Source: Bacillota bacterium (GTDB taxonomy: Bacteria; Bacillota; Clostridia; Lachnospirales; Lachnospiraceae). Taken from it: DNA of 64,000 nucleotides. The stretch is taken from the NCBI GenBank assembly GCA_023663285.1, contig JAMPHT010000009.1, positions 19,414-83,413 on the forward strand, given 5' to 3'. This document shows, piece after piece, positions 52,901 through 62,785 of this stretch (positions are counted from its first letter, which is position 1; each line of letters starts with the position of its first letter). The position numbers and the translations under genes are program-made. The notes under the pieces are model-generated. The model had not been told where the DNA came from, did not search any database, and worked only from the letters and a program-made list of their open reading frames with translations.

Positions 52901-54230
52901 GGCCAGGATCCGCGTTCGTTCCCTGCTCTCCGCTATCAGGGTGCGGGAGAAGCTGCACAGACAGCGTATGCTCCACTCCTCCGCCATCGAAAGGGTGGCC
53001 TTTACCGAGGATATGCGGGATAAATATACCATTATCTGCCCTCAGATGTCCCCCATTCACTTTGAGATCCTGGAGCCTGCCTTCAATGCCTGCGGCTACC
53101 ATTTCGTAGTGCTTGACAATGATAACAGGCATTCCGTGGACGTAGGGCTGAAATATGTAAATAACGACGCCTGTTATCCTTCCTTGCTGGTGGTGGGACA
53201 GGTTATGGAAGCGCTGCTTTCCGGGAAGTATGATTTAAACAAAACAGCCGTTATTATGACCCAGACCGGCGGCGGCTGCCGTGCCACAAACTATGTGGGC
53301 TTCATCCGCCGGGCGCTGAAGAAGGCGGATATGGCACAGATCCCCGTCATCTCCTTAAACCTGGCAGGCATTGAAAGCAATCCCGGCTTCCATCTGAACG
53401 CGGACATGATCCTGCGGGCTGCCATTGGCGCCCAGTTCGGCGACATCTTCATGCGCTGCGTCTACCGTATGCGCCCCTATGAGGCCGTTCCCGGCAGCGT
53501 GGACGCAATGCATCAAAAATGGCTGAAAACGGTGCAGGGCTTTGTCGCCGGAAAGCACTTGAGCCTGTCCCGCTTTAACCGTCTCTGCAAAGAGATCATA
53601 CGGGATTTTGACAGCATTCCCCTGCGGGACATCCAAAAGCCGCGAGTGGGCATCGTAGGCGAGATCCTGGTGAAATTCTCCCCTGCGGGAAACAATCATC
53701 TGGTAGAGCTGCTGGAAAGCGAGGGCGCGGAGGCTGTAGTACCGGATCTGATGGACTTTATGCTCTACTGCTTCTACAACCAGCTTTATAAGGCGGAGAA
53801 TCTGGGCACCAGCAAAAGATCTGCCCGCAATGCCCGGCTGAGTATCTGGGCAATCGAGCATATATTGAGGGGAGCTTCCCTAAAGGGATTTAAGAAAAGC
53901 AGGCACTTTACGCCCCCTACCCCCATCAGGGAGATCGCAGGCTTTGCGGAGCCCATTGTCTCCATCGGCAACCAGACCGGCGAGGGCTGGTTCCTGACCG
54001 GCGAGATGGTGGAGCTGATCCACGACGGCGTGCCCAACATCGTATGTACCCAGCCCTTCGGCTGCCTGCCGAACCATGTGGTCGGCAAGGGCGTTATCAA
54101 GGCCCTGCGCAAGACATATCCGGCCTCCAATATCGTGGCCATCGATTACGATCCCGGCGCCAGCGAGGTAAACCAGCTGAACCGGATCAAGCTGATGCTT
54201 TCCACGGCGGCGAAAAACCTGAAGCAGTGA
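49992..54230 (+). CDS. Acyl-CoA dehydratase activase-related protein (tandem BcrAD-type ATPase plus DUF2229 / HgdB-like)
   Basis: A 1412-aa cytoplasmic protein. It has two BadF/BcrA/HgdC-type ATPase domains: [10 protein letters not shown] (about 11-20) with the Cys of [11 protein letters not shown] near residue 130, and [10 protein letters not shown] (about 320-330) with [11 protein letters not shown] near 445. The C-terminal half carries a DUF2229-type domain, with [12 protein letters not shown] near 620 and later Cys-rich motifs, and an HgdB-like region. Classic activases are homodimers with one 4Fe-4S cluster between subunits; here two ATPase domains are in one chain. The electron acceptor and substrate are unknown; some clostridia have several copies. 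It is forward-strand, with a strong promoter and a terminator. Confidence 0.9.
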   Translation: METVSKAAALGIDIGSTTVKIAILDEQHHILFSDYERHYANIRETLSSLLNKALGSLGNLTLYPMITGSGGLTLANHLGVPFTQEVIAVATSLKELAPETDVAIELGGEDAKIIYFEDGNVEQRMNGICAGGTGSFIDQMASLIQTDASGLNEYAKNYKSLYDIAARCGVFAKTDIQPLINEGATKEDLSASIFQAVVNQTISGLACGKPIRGHVAFLGGPLHFLSELKAAFIRTLKLDQEHIIDTDNSHLFAAIGSALNADGSVSFTMEEMAGKLSSDIKMEFEVERMEPLFADREAYESFRERHSRHHVGAAELSSYRGNAFLGIDAGSTTTKIALVGQDGSLLYSFYSGNDGSPLKTAIGALKEIYEQLPEDVHIVRACSTGYGEALMKAAFLLDDGEVETVAHYYAAAFFDPEVDCILDIGGQDMKCIKIKDQTVDSVQLNEACSSGCGSFIETFAKSLNYSVQDFAQAALFAEHPIDLGTRCTVFMNSKVKQAQKEGASVADISAGLAYSVIKNALFKVIKVSDASELGRNIVVQGGTFYNDAVLRSFEKIADCEAIRPDIAGIMGAFGAALIARERYEEGTQSSMLSYEKLCALKYETSMAKCRGCTNSCRLTINKFSGGRQFISGNRCERGVGGQKNANNVPNLFEYKLQRLFSYPSLEPTQAPRGSVGIPRVLNMYENYPFWHTFFTSLGYRVVLSPSSNRKIYELGIESIPSESECYPAKLAHGHVTWLIRQGVDFIFYPALFYERNEVPEANNHYNCPIVTSYSENIKNNVEEISGGSFRLRNPFMSFRDIDTVTQALLKEFSELPAEEVQSAARLAWEELGAARKDIQRKGEETLKFLEDTGKRGIVLAGRPYHIDPEINHGIPELITSFDMAVLTEDSISHLGAPERPLIVSDQWMYHSRLYAAASFVKQRDDLDLIQLNSFGCGLDAVTTDQVNDILSGSGKIYTCLKIDEVNNLGAARIRVRSLLSAIRVREKLHRQRMLHSSAIERVAFTEDMRDKYTIICPQMSPIHFEILEPAFNACGYHFVVLDNDNRHSVDVGLKYVNNDACYPSLLVVGQVMEALLSGKYDLNKTAVIMTQTGGGCRATNYVGFIRRALKKADMAQIPVISLNLAGIESNPGFHLNADMILRAAIGAQFGDIFMRCVYRMRPYEAVPGSVDAMHQKWLKTVQGFVAGKHLSLSRFNRLCKEIIRDFDSIPLRDIQKPRVGIVGEILVKFSPAGNNHLVELLESEGAEAVVPDLMDFMLYCFYNQLYKAENLGTSKRSARNARLSIWAIEHILRGASLKGFKKSRHFTPPTPIREIAGFAEPIVSIGNQTGEGWFLTGEMVELIHDGVPNIVCTQPFGCLPNHVVGKGVIKALRKTYPASNIVAIDYDPGASEVNQLNRIKLMLSTAAKNLKQ

Positions 54231-54255
54231 GAGAACATTTGGCGCGAAAGTATAA

Positions 54256-54285
54256 AGAACAGGCGATATGTATCGCCTGTTCTTT
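54256..54285. terminator. Bidirectional terminator after the activase gene
   Basis: AAGAACAGGCGATA pairs with TATCGCCTGTTCTT around a 2-nt (or 4-6-nt) loop, with CTTTTATA on the plus side and CTTTATAC on the minus side. It sits between the converging activase and small coiled-coil genes. Confidence 0.85.
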
Positions 54286-54304
54286 TATAAAAACCTGCTA
54301 TCCG

Positions 54305-54544
54305 TCACGACGCCGCTTCCGCCCTGCTGTCCAGATACTGCTGTAATACGGCCGCCACCTCATCAGGCTGCAAGCCGGCATCGGAGATCAAGTCGTTTAC
54401 TACCTCCAACTCCTTCATTTTCTTCTCCTGATAGAGCTCTTCCAGTTCCCTTTTTTCTGACTCCACGCGGGTCATCAAAGCCTCTATCAGTTCCTCCTTC
54501 GCCGTGATCTTCTCCTCCAGTGTCTTACGTTGTCCTCTTGCCAT
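54305..54544 (-). CDS. Small coiled-coil hypothetical protein
   Basis: A 79-aa basic-then-acidic helical protein, MARGQRKTLEEKI followed by repeated EE/LK heptads (about 10-50) and a short C-terminal helix (QPDEVAAVLQQYLDSR). It resembles DUF4315-type small helical proteins, but I am not certain. The ribosome binding site AAAGGAG precedes ATG 54544. A -10-like TATAAT (54593-54598) with a poor -35 is upstream. No function can be given. Confidence 0.7.
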   Translation of the reverse strand: MARGQRKTLEEKITAKEELIEALMTRVESEKRELEELYQEKKMKELEVVNDLISDAGLQPDEVAAVLQQYLDSRAEAAS

Positions 54545-54630
54545 AGCTGTCTCCTTTCACAGTGATTTGTATTGCGCAATCATCCTGTTTACATTATATG
54601 GACAAGATGGAAAAATATGCATAAAACTTC

Positions 54631-56244
54631 TCACTGAGTCTCTATATACTGTTGAATGGCAAGATTATTCTCCGAGAGCCTGCATCCTAAAATATATTCT
54701 CCGTTTCCCTTTTTGCACCGCATGATACACGCCTGTACGGTGCGGGCCTTAGGAATAGGAAGCTCCGGGATCGTAACCGTTATCATTTTCTTTTCCGCCG
54801 TTTCAAAATCCGGTTCTGTGGAGGTAAACGCCATTCCGTTAGCGCTGATATCCAGCATTTTCCCATGATATGTCCTGGAGCTGCCGTCAATGACTATCTC
54901 ACAGGGACAATGAATGTCCAGCCGGGGATTTTTCTTGCGCTTCATCACCTTGGGATTGGCGCTTGTCACCACCCGATAATAAGTATCTTTGCCCTCCGTC
55001 AGTTCCAGGACCGTCACATCCGCCCAAAGATACAAAACATTTCCCAGGATCATCTGCAGCTGAAACTTTAGGGCAGCATCCGCCCCCTTCGGAATGGTCT
55101 TGGGCCGGATGTCTACTACCGCCTCCATCCCCTGCTGGCGCACCACCTGCCCATAGAATTCCTTATCGGGTACGCCATCCTTATCCAGCGCAATGATGGA
55201 AACCTTGCTGCCCGGCCTTGCGTCGTGGATACCCATGAAACCGCTCTCCCCCAGCTGCACCACCAGGTTTCCTACGGAAGCTTCGATCTTCCCCACATTC
55301 ACTGTGGTCTGCTCATATTTTTTCAGCATACTCTTGGCATTGTCCGAAGCGTTTTCCACATAATCGCTCATCACCGACATAGCCTCGGACATCTGCTGCA
55401 TATTCTCCACCATGCTCCGATTGGACTGCTCCACCTCCCGGACTGCGCTGTCGATGAGGGCAATATTGCTGTTCAACTGCCCTGCGTCACTGGAAATACT
55501 GACCACGCTGGTATCCACCTCCGTGATTTTTTCCAGATTCAGCTGAATGATTTCAATCACCTTTTCAATAGCATCTGTCATTCTTGCAGAAGTGGCTTCC
55601 AGTCGGTTCAGGGCGTTCATAATGCGGGCGGAGGAGCTTTGGGTCTCGTCGCTCAGCTTGCGGATCTCATCGGCAACCACTGCAAATCCCCGACCTGCCG
55701 CCCCGGCTCTGGCCGCCTCAATGGATGCGTTCAGGGAAAGCAGATTGGTCTGGGATGTGATATCCTCAATAGAGACCGTCTCCTCCTTCACCCTGGCAAA
55801 CTCTTCCGAGAATTCCTTGACGATCCGGCCTACGTCACCGGACAGATCCGCCATAGTGTGGGTAGATTCCACCACCCTCGCCAGCTCTTTAGAGCTGGTC
55901 CCCGCATGACTGTTGGTCTCATCCACCAGCTGCACCATCTGGGAGATCATGGCTGCTATATTTTCCACCTGTCGCTGTATATCGCTGGTCATATGTATGG
56001 AGGATTCTGTTTTTTCGGATAAGACCGCGTTCTGTCCTGTCAGCTCTTCCATGTTTCCCACCACGGTGTTTGCGCTGTGCTTGTTCTCATCGGCAAGGTC
56101 ACGGACTATGGTGACGCCGTTCACGATCTCCGTGCTGGCTGTCTTTACCTGCTCCACGGTAGAAAAAATAACATCCGTATCCCTATTCTGACCGGTTGTC
56201 TGCTCCTGCTTTGTCCTGCTGTTTCTGGAAAATGGATTTTTCAT
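54631..56244 (-). CDS. Soluble MCP signalling domain fused to a PilZ-type domain
   Basis: A 537-aa protein with no membrane helix. Residues about 20-320 form a methyl-accepting chemotaxis-type coiled coil; the hairpin tip [20 protein letters not shown] is the conserved CheA/CheW contact. Residues about 350-440 resemble a YcgR-type N-terminal (flagellar brake) beta-barrel, and about 440-537 a PilZ domain with DISANG (DxSxxG type) and RKKNPR, which is a shifted form of the usual RxxxR. This combination would link c-di-GMP levels to chemotaxis signalling. Start ATG 56244 has GGAGG upstream. Confidence 0.82.
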   Translation of the reverse strand: MKNPFSRNSRTKQEQTTGQNRDTDVIFSTVEQVKTASTEIVNGVTIVRDLADENKHSANTVVGNMEELTGQNAVLSEKTESSIHMTSDIQRQVENIAAMISQMVQLVDETNSHAGTSSKELARVVESTHTMADLSGDVGRIVKEFSEEFARVKEETVSIEDITSQTNLLSLNASIEAARAGAAGRGFAVVADEIRKLSDETQSSSARIMNALNRLEATSARMTDAIEKVIEIIQLNLEKITEVDTSVVSISSDAGQLNSNIALIDSAVREVEQSNRSMVENMQQMSEAMSVMSDYVENASDNAKSMLKKYEQTTVNVGKIEASVGNLVVQLGESGFMGIHDARPGSKVSIIALDKDGVPDKEFYGQVVRQQGMEAVVDIRPKTIPKGADAALKFQLQMILGNVLYLWADVTVLELTEGKDTYYRVVTSANPKVMKRKKNPRLDIHCPCEIVIDGSSRTYHGKMLDISANGMAFTSTEPDFETAEKKMITVTIPELPIPKARTVQACIMRCKKGNGEYILGCRLSENNLAIQQYIETQ

Positions 56245-56291
56245 GGGTACACCTCCGAAATAACTTCTGAATCGGCTTTGCGGTTATTACA

Positions 56292-56344
56292 TCATAACTC
56301 ATAGGGCGTCATCTGGTACAAACGTATATCAGGGACGAGCTTCC
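56292..56344 (-). pseudogene. Remnant copy of the metA 3' end
   Basis: Right after the metA stop, the minus strand reads in another frame as PDIRLYQMTPYEL then stop, closely matching the real metA C-terminus (YYVYQVTPYNL then stop). At the DNA level the two tails share blocks such as GATATACG and CCCTATRA. It looks like a duplicated or recombined 3' end of a second metA-like gene; only about 15 codons are left. Confidence 0.55.
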
Positions 56345-57250
56345 CTACAAGTTATAGGGTGTGACCTGATATACGTAGTAATTGAGCCAGTTGCTGTAAA
56401 GATTGTTGCTGTGGGAACGCCACTGGAGCAGCGGGCGCTCCGCCGGGTCGTCTCCCGGATAATAATTGTAGGGAATCTGAATGGGCAGTCCCTTGTCAAG
56501 ATCCCTGTGGTATTCATTGTTCAGGGTATATCTGTCATATTCCGGATGACCGGTGACAAATATCTTCTTCCCGCCCTCCGCAATGGCAAGAAATACGCCA
56601 GCCACCGGAGACTCCGCCAGGACCGTCAGTTCCCCGCAGGCGTGGATCGCCTCCGCCGGGGTCTCGGTATGGCGGCTGTGAGGCGCCAGAAAAATATCAT
56701 CAAACCCGCGCACCAAGGGAATCTTCCGGTTAGAGACCTTGTGCTCATAAATTCCAAAAAGCTTTTGAGGCAGCTTTTTTTTGTTGATACCGTAATAATG
56801 GTAAAACCCCGCCTGGGCTGCCCAGCAGATATGCAGCGTAGAGGTCACATGGTTTTCCGCCCAGTCAAGGATCTCACAGGTCTCCTGCCAGTAATCCACC
56901 TCTTCAAAAGAAATATCCTCCACTGGGGCGCCGGTGACGATCATGCCGTCAAATTTCCTGTCCCGGATCTCATTCAGAGAGGTATAAAATTTGTTCAGGT
57001 GGCTTGCAGAAGTATTCAGTGAAATATGGCTCTGTACATTCATGAAAGTCACATCCACCTGCAGCGGCGTGTTTGACAGCGCCCTAAGCAGCTGCAGCTC
57101 CGTGTCCTGCTTGATCGGCATATTGTTCAATATCAACACCTGCAGGGGACGGATATCCTGATGCATGGCCCGGAATTCATCCATCACAAATATATTTTCA
57201 TTTTCCAGTATTTCTTTTGCAGGCAGATCGCTCTGTGTCTTAATAGGCAT
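56345..57250 (-). CDS. metA: Homoserine O-acetyltransferase (MetA family)
   Basis: Activates homoserine for methionine synthesis. It has 301 residues. The class I amidotransferase-like catalytic Cys142 (TLHICWAAQAG) and the substrate motif GAPVE are seen. Glu111 is present where characterised acetyltransferases have Glu and E. coli succinyltransferase has Gly, so acetyl-CoA is the likelier donor. No SAM riboswitch is seen in the 51-nt gap upstream. It is followed by a remnant of its own 3' end and the MCP-PilZ gene. Confidence 0.93.
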   Translation of the reverse strand: MPIKTQSDLPAKEILENENIFVMDEFRAMHQDIRPLQVLILNNMPIKQDTELQLLRALSNTPLQVDVTFMNVQSHISLNTSASHLNKFYTSLNEIRDRKFDGMIVTGAPVEDISFEEVDYWQETCEILDWAENHVTSTLHICWAAQAGFYHYYGINKKKLPQKLFGIYEHKVSNRKIPLVRGFDDIFLAPHSRHTETPAEAIHACGELTVLAESPVAGVFLAIAEGGKKIFVTGHPEYDRYTLNNEYHRDLDKGLPIQIPYNYYPGDDPAERPLLQWRSHSNNLYSNWLNYYVYQVTPYNL

Positions 57251-57301
57251 CTCGCATTATCCCCGTTTCTTCTTTATAATGACTTAGAAAATCTTCATTT
57301 C

Positions 57302-59269
57302 CTATACGCTGATTCCGTATTCCGCCAGGAAATCCTCCTCCGACAGAATGGGCACCCCCAGTTCCTTAGCTTTCTTATTTTTGGATGAGTTTGAGGTTAT
57401 ATCATTGTTGATCAGCGCCGTGGTCTTACCTGTGACGCTTCCCGTCACCTTGCCGCCTTTTGATTCAATGACGTCCTTCAAGTCATTCCTGTTGGCAAAG
57501 TGATTCAGGCTTCCGGTGATCACAAAATTCAGACCGGACATTGTCTGGCTGCCTTCCTCCACCACCGGCGTCTCCACCTGCAGCTCCGGCATCAGACGCT
57601 CTATTCTTTGCAGATTGTCCTCATCCTGCATATATTCCACAAACGCCGAGGCAATGACCTCCCCGATCCCTTCAATGGCGCTCAAAGTCTCCACATCCGC
57701 CTTCTGCAGCTGTTCCATATCATAGGAAAAATGCCGGCACAGCATTTTTGCGTTCGCCACTCCGATATTTGCAATTCCCAGTCCATAAATCACTCTGGGC
57801 AGCGTGGTATTTCTGGAAACGTTGATGCTGTCCATCAGGTTTTGGTAAGATTTCTCCCCGAACCCTTCCATCTCTATGATCTGCTCCCTGTACCTGTCCA
57901 GATGATACAGATCCGCATATTCCCTGATAAATCCCATGTCCACAAATTTTTCCAGAGTTGCCTCGGAAAGGCCCTCGATATTCATAGCATCCCGGCTGAC
58001 AAACAGGGTAAATGCCTTGATCCGCTTTGCCGCACATTTCTCATTGGTGCAGTACAGGGACTGTACATCGTTTGCCTGCCTGATCTTAGTTGCTCCGCCG
58101 CAGACCGGACATTCCTTCGGGATCTCAACAGTGCCGCTGCAGGTCAGGTTCTCCGCGATCTGCGGTATGATCATATTGGCCTTGTAGACCGTGATCCTGT
58201 CCCCGATTCCCAGCTTCAGCCCTCTTAAAATACTGATATTATGGACAGAAGCCCTGCTCACTGTGGTGCCCTCCAGCTCTACCGGCTCAAAGATAGCCAC
58301 CGGATTGATCAGTCCCGTGCGGCTGGCGCTCCACTCGATCTCCCGCAGTGTAGTCTCCCGCAGTTCGTCCGCCCATTTAAAGGCAATGGAATGCCTGGGG
58401 AATTTTGCCGTCCTGCCCAGGGACTGTCCATAGGCAATATCCTCATAGGTAAGCACCAGACCGTCGGAGGGTACGTCATACTCCTCGATTTTTTTCTCAA
58501 AAAACGCAATGGTGTCCAGGATATTTTCCTCTGTCACCATATAGTGCTCCACCACCTCAAAGCCCTGCCCCTGCAAAAAATCAAACTGCTCCTGTCTGGA
58601 ATTGTGAAAATCCACCCCCGCGGCACTGACCAGGCTGAATGCAAAAAAACGCACGTTACGCCTGGCTGTGATCTCACTGTTCAACTGGCGCACGGAACCG
58701 CTGCACAGATTTCGAGGATTCTTATATTTGGCGTCCTCTGCTTCAAACTCCGCATTCATGCGCTCAAAGTCGGAATAGGTTATGACTGCCTCCCCCCGCA
58801 GCACCAGTTCGCCGGTAAAGGGAATCGTCAGCGGAATATTTCGGAATGTCCGGGCATTATTTGTGACCACCTCTCCGATCTCACCGTTGCCCCGTGTGAC
58901 CGCTTTTGCAAGTTTTCCGTCATAATAGGTCAATACTACCGTCAAACCGTCCAGTTTCCAGCTTAAAATCGCAGGATTACCCTGCAGCCACTCCCGCAGC
59001 TCCTCACGATCTTTTGTCTTGCCCAGGGACAACATAGGGGTCTCATGCCGCTCTTTTGGAAGCTCTTCCACCGCCTCATACCCCACGCGGACCGTGGGGC
59101 TGTTTGCCAGCACAATACCTGTCTCCTGCTCCAGATGCTGCAGCTCGTCATACAGGGCGTCATACTCCTGATTGCTCATGATCTCCCTGTCCTCCGCATA
59201 ATACGCCTTTGCCGCACGGTTTAAAACATCCGCTAAATATTTGATTCGCTCCCTTTTTTCAGCCTGCAT
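57302..59269 (-). CDS. ligA: NAD-dependent DNA ligase
   Basis: Seals nicks using NAD+. The order is an N-terminal Ia domain (about 1-60), the adenylation domain with the nucleophilic Lys in WKLDG (about 105-109), an OB fold, a zinc finger with four Cys (CPVCGG and YCTNEKC near residue 390), helix-hairpin-helix motifs (about 440-560) and a C-terminal BRCT domain (about 580-655). With 655 aa the length is typical. It is preceded by rluF and followed by metA. Confidence 0.97.
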   Translation of the reverse strand: MQAEKRERIKYLADVLNRAAKAYYAEDREIMSNQEYDALYDELQHLEQETGIVLANSPTVRVGYEAVEELPKERHETPMLSLGKTKDREELREWLQGNPAILSWKLDGLTVVLTYYDGKLAKAVTRGNGEIGEVVTNNARTFRNIPLTIPFTGELVLRGEAVITYSDFERMNAEFEAEDAKYKNPRNLCSGSVRQLNSEITARRNVRFFAFSLVSAAGVDFHNSRQEQFDFLQGQGFEVVEHYMVTEENILDTIAFFEKKIEEYDVPSDGLVLTYEDIAYGQSLGRTAKFPRHSIAFKWADELRETTLREIEWSASRTGLINPVAIFEPVELEGTTVSRASVHNISILRGLKLGIGDRITVYKANMIIPQIAENLTCSGTVEIPKECPVCGGATKIRQANDVQSLYCTNEKCAAKRIKAFTLFVSRDAMNIEGLSEATLEKFVDMGFIREYADLYHLDRYREQIIEMEGFGEKSYQNLMDSINVSRNTTLPRVIYGLGIANIGVANAKMLCRHFSYDMEQLQKADVETLSAIEGIGEVIASAFVEYMQDEDNLQRIERLMPELQVETPVVEEGSQTMSGLNFVITGSLNHFANRNDLKDVIESKGGKVTGSVTGKTTALINNDITSNSSKNKKAKELGVPILSEEDFLAEYGISV

Positions 59270-59326
59270 ACCTATATCCCGCCATTTCTGTTATTATCCT
59301 GTATTTCTTCACACTTCCAAGAACAA

Positions 59327-60025
59327 TCAATGAACTGCCGCATATAAGCCCTCTATCTCCTGTTCCGATAATTCCCTGAATTCTCCCGGCTTCAAACTGC
59401 CAAGGGTCACGCTCATCACCCGGATACGCTTGATTTCTTTTACACGCCACCCGCAGGCGGCGCACATTCGCCTGAGCTGCCTGTTGACCCCCTGGGTCAA
59501 AATAATTTTGAACGTGTATTTGCCAATCTGTTCCAGCCTGCATTTTCTTGTCTTTATTTTCAGATCCTTTAAATAGATCCCATCTTCCATTTTCTTTAAA
59601 AAATCAGGTGTTATTTCTTTGTCCACCTTTACAATATATTCCTTTTCGTGGCGATTTGCCCCCTTCATCATCCCCTGGATCAGATCTCCGTCGTTGGTCA
59701 GAAGCAGCAGCCCCTCCGAATCCCTGTCCAGCCGCCCCGCATAGGTGACCCTGACAGGATACGGAACAATATCCCTGATGGTTTTCTCCGCATGGGCGTC
59801 TTTCTCCGTGCAGGTCACGCCCACCGGCTTATAAAACGCCAGCACTACTGTCCTCTCCGGTCCCCGGATTTTTCTCCCGTTTACGGTGATCTCATCCCTT
59901 TCGCTTACCTGCTGTCCCGGCTCCGACGGTCTGCCGTTTACCAGCACCCTGCCCTGTTCTATCAGCCTGTCCGCCTCACGCCTGGAACAGACGCCGGCAT
60001 GGGCAAGATATTTATTTAATCTCAT
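59327..60025 (-). CDS. 23S rRNA pseudouridine synthase, RluF/RluB family
   Basis: A 232-aa RsuA-family pseudouridine synthase. It has an N-terminal S4 RNA-binding domain (about 1-55, MRLNKYLAHAGVCSRREADRLI), and the catalytic Asp in AGRLDRDSEGLLL near residue 100. The C-terminal end GQNRQ-like motif is GVNRQLRRM near 180. RluF versus RluB cannot be settled by eye. Its start overlaps the end of the RNase H gene by 14 nt. Confidence 0.92.
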   Translation of the reverse strand: MRLNKYLAHAGVCSRREADRLIEQGRVLVNGRPSEPGQQVSERDEITVNGRKIRGPERTVVLAFYKPVGVTCTEKDAHAEKTIRDIVPYPVRVTYAGRLDRDSEGLLLLTNDGDLIQGMMKGANRHEKEYIVKVDKEITPDFLKKMEDGIYLKDLKIKTRKCRLEQIGKYTFKIILTQGVNRQLRRMCAACGWRVKEIKRIRVMSVTLGSLKPGEFRELSEQEIEGLYAAVH

Positions 60026-60755
60026 TATACTCTTCCATTTCTTCTAACGGCACTATCTTCGGCACCCCGTTTCCTTCCCGTAAGCCTTTTTTTGCCAGAC
60101 TGTCCGCAAGCTCATTGTACCGCACATTAGTATGTGCCGCCACCTTTTGAAACCTGATTTCAATGCTCCTGCCCCAATCCCGCATGGCCAGGGCATATTT
60201 CCGGGTCAGCTCCGTTTTGGAGCGCCATTCTCCTGTGACCCACTTTTCGATCCCCTGATAGTCATAGCGGATCTCGATCCCCTGAAAACCATTCACCATA
60301 GCTGTCTTTACCGCATACATGGCTCCCAGCATTTCCCCTGTCACATTTCTGTGCTGCAGGGACTGTTCCCTGTCTCCGTTTCCGTACTGAGTATAAATAT
60401 GTCCTTCCGGAGTGAGAAATACACAGCCAAAAGCATATTTTTTCAGAGAATCCTCATAGCTGCCATCCACATATGCCAGAAGCCTGCCTTCCTGCGGCCG
60501 CTCTGCCGCATCCGACGGATACTGTTTCTTCCCCTTCGCCCTATCTGTCCTGCCTGCTCTGTCTGCCTGAAGCTCTTCTTCAGTATCTTCGGACTGCTCC
60601 GTGATCCCCAGATAAGCATATGCCTCCTCCTGAGAAGAAAAGCCCCTGTATTCCGCTCCGGGAAAACCATCCACGGATTCCCTGCACTCCTCCCAGGTTT
60701 TAAAAACACCCGTTACCTTGCCTTTTTTTACGGCGTAGATCTTCTTTCCTGCCAT
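60012..60755 (-). CDS. Ribonuclease H with N-terminal viroplasmin domain
   Basis: A 247-aa protein. Residues about 4-50 are the caulimovirus-type (viroplasmin) RNA/DNA hybrid-binding domain (YAVKKGKVTGVFKTWEEC). A basic linker follows. The RNase H type 1 domain (about 90-225) has the first catalytic Asp in YVDGSYED, the second acidic Glu in GEMLGAMYAV and the last Asp in NELADSLAK. It removes RNA from RNA-DNA hybrids. It precedes rluF and ligA. Confidence 0.93.
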   Translation of the reverse strand: MAGKKIYAVKKGKVTGVFKTWEECRESVDGFPGAEYRGFSSQEEAYAYLGITEQSEDTEEELQADRAGRTDRAKGKKQYPSDAAERPQEGRLLAYVDGSYEDSLKKYAFGCVFLTPEGHIYTQYGNGDREQSLQHRNVTGEMLGAMYAVKTAMVNGFQGIEIRYDYQGIEKWVTGEWRSKTELTRKYALAMRDWGRSIEIRFQKVAAHTNVRYNELADSLAKKGLREGNGVPKIVPLEEMEEYNEIK

Positions 60756-60869
60756 TTTTCTGCTTTTCCCTTCTCTCCCTCACTCAGTCAACAACCCCGA
60801 TGCAAGCACTGGCACGTTTTGCTCGCGGGAATCGAGTAGGGAATACTTCATCTGGGCGCCCGTGTGCAT

Positions 60870-60897
60870 AAAAAGGCCCACCGAAAGGTGAGCCTTT
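60870..60897 (-). terminator. Terminator after the GGDEF gene
   Basis: AAAGGCTCACC and GGTGGGCCTTT (one mismatch) pair around a GAAA-type tetraloop on the minus strand and are followed by a T-run (plus-strand A-run 60870-60874). It is 17 nt after the stop. Confidence 0.85.
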
Positions 60898-60913
60898 GCT
60901 TTCAAACATTCCT

Positions 60914-62569
60914 TTAGATCTGCTGGGCACTGTAAAAAGCAAAGTCGTTCTTGCCGTTTTTCTTCACCTGATACATAGCGTCGTCTGCACAGACAATCAG
61001 CTTCTCCACATCATCCGAATCCTTCGGGTAAGACGCAATTCCGATACTGCCACACACCTTGGATTTCTTCCCATCCAGTATAAAGGGACTTGTAAAGACC
61101 TGTCTGCACTGATATGCAGTCTTTTCCACGATCTTGTACTGGGCGCTCTCCAGGATCAGAATAAATTCGTCTCCTGCAAAACGGTAAGGCGTCAGCAGCT
61201 GGGATTCCATGTCTCTCAGCCGGGAGGCAACCTGCTTCAGCGCCTCATCGCCTGCCGTATGTCCCAGGGTGTCATTGATACTCTTGAAATCGTCTATATC
61301 GATCATAATGACCGTACAGGGCTTCTTTTCTCCCACCAGTCGTTCAATGTCGCTCATAAACTTGCTTCTGTTGGGGATCCCCGTCAGGAAATCGTGCTGT
61401 GACGCAGATTCCATAAGCTTTTTCGTGCCCTCAAGCTCCACCATCAGATGGCGCCTCTTGATATTGTCAAACAAAGCCCAGCCCAACACCAACACGACCG
61501 CTATCCCCAGAATGCTGAACGGAACCATCGCCTCTTTATTTCGTTCAAAGAAGGTAGTCTTTTTATTGATGATCTCCGTATCCTTGGGCAATACGGACAT
61601 ACTGATATGGAATTTGTCCATGACGCGAGCATCCACGCAATAGGTCTGGGGACTGTCCGTCACCAGTTCAAAGCTGTCTGCAGGCTTCCCTGCCATGATC
61701 TCCATGGCCATCTGCGCCGCGATCTCTCCTGATTTACGCATGGAGACCATATTGCCTCCCAGAAGGCCGGTCCCGATACCGCCGTCCACCATACGTAGCA
61801 CAGGCACCGTAGCGCACTCCGTGATCAGATCAATGGCCTGCCTGTCCGTGTAAGTCCTGCCCTCAATGTCCTCTGTCATGATGATATAGATCAGTATGGT
61901 ATCCTCCGACAGGCTTCCCAGTGCGTAGCGAAGGGTAAAATTCCTGGACTGAGATACATTGAGCTCGTCAAACTCCAGCTCCGGATACTGCTCCGCACAC
62001 TTATAATAATTCTTCCGCTCCGCCTCGCCCGTAAGGCTGTCGTCCAGGATCGCCACGACCCGCTTTGCCTTCGGGTTGATCTTCAGCCCCAGCTCGATAT
62101 TCTTCTCCACGGAAAGCTGTTCCAAAACACCCGCTATCATGGGATTCTTCACTGCTTCCGCGGCAAGCTCCTCATCATTGACTCCCTCAAACACCATGGG
62201 TATCCCGGAAAACAGTTCCTCCTGATATTCCATGGCAAACCTTAAGGCTGCGTCGTCTCCTAAGATCACCGCATCATAGGGCTCTACCACGGAAAGCCTG
62301 TAGGCCAGTCCCTCATAAAAAAGCTGCAGAGACTCCTCCGTGTCCACACGCTTGGTATCCATGAACTCATAATCCAGCACTACATCCTCACCCAGTCCTG
62401 CCTTGATACCCTCTATCTGCAGCCGTGTCTGCTCCCAGGCATAAGAATAAGAGCTGATAAACAGCACCCTCTTATCTCCGTCGGCAGCTTCTGCAGTCCG
62501 TCCAAATATCATAAATAAGGAAAACAATATCAGAAGGAGTTGCAGCAGTTCTATTCGCAAAGTCCTCAT
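60914..62569 (-). CDS. Diguanylate cyclase with ABC-transporter-type periplasmic sensor
   Basis: A 551-aa protein. A signal or first helix (about 5-28) precedes a periplasmic substrate-binding domain of the TrpX-like type (about 34-330; RVLFISSYSYAWEQT and later ILGDDAALRFAMEYQ). A membrane helix lies at about 353-372 and a cytoplasmic GGDEF domain at about 395-551. The active-site motif is AGDEF (in FAGDEFILIL) rather than GGDEF; Ala is found in many active enzymes. No RxxD I-site is evident just before it. It should make c-di-GMP in response to an external solute. Start ATG 62569. Confidence 0.9.
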   Translation of the reverse strand: MRTLRIELLQLLLILFSLFMIFGRTAEAADGDKRVLFISSYSYAWEQTRLQIEGIKAGLGEDVVLDYEFMDTKRVDTEESLQLFYEGLAYRLSVVEPYDAVILGDDAALRFAMEYQEELFSGIPMVFEGVNDEELAAEAVKNPMIAGVLEQLSVEKNIELGLKINPKAKRVVAILDDSLTGEAERKNYYKCAEQYPELEFDELNVSQSRNFTLRYALGSLSEDTILIYIIMTEDIEGRTYTDRQAIDLITECATVPVLRMVDGGIGTGLLGGNMVSMRKSGEIAAQMAMEIMAGKPADSFELVTDSPQTYCVDARVMDKFHISMSVLPKDTEIINKKTTFFERNKEAMVPFSILGIAVVLVLGWALFDNIKRRHLMVELEGTKKLMESASQHDFLTGIPNRSKFMSDIERLVGEKKPCTVIMIDIDDFKSINDTLGHTAGDEALKQVASRLRDMESQLLTPYRFAGDEFILILESAQYKIVEKTAYQCRQVFTSPFILDGKKSKVCGSIGIASYPKDSDDVEKLIVCADDAMYQVKKNGKNDFAFYSAQQI

Positions 62570-62623
62570 TCTCTCTCTCGTATCGTTTTACCCCCCCTGG
62601 ATTTTCTCTGGTACTCTAGTACT

Positions 62624-62651
62624 ATTGTACCACTTCCTGCGAAATAATCAA
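62624..62651 (-). promoter_or_regulatory. Promoter of the GGDEF gene
   Basis: On the minus strand, TTGATT (62646-62651) is followed after 16 nt by TACAAT (62624-62629). Confidence 0.55.
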
Positions 62652-62721
62652 GACAATTTTACCACATCTTTGCCCGTTTGTCATATAATATATATAAAAA
62701 TTTCAAAAAATATGTAGCCGC

Positions 62722-62768
62722 AAAAAAACGCCGGTACATAACAGCACTTCGTCTGTCACATACCGGCG
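62722..62768 (-). terminator. Terminator after the coiled-coil gene
   Basis: On the minus strand, CGCCGGTA (and further inner pairing TGACAG/CTGTTA) pairs with TACCGGCG and is followed by seven T (plus-strand A-run 62722-62728). It lies 18 nt after the stop of the upstream gene. Confidence 0.85.
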
Positions 62769-62785
62769 CACAATGTAAGTCTTAT

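Noticed and set aside
57251-57301. SAM riboswitch before metA
   Set aside because: Only 51 nt separate ligA and metA, far too short for an S-box.
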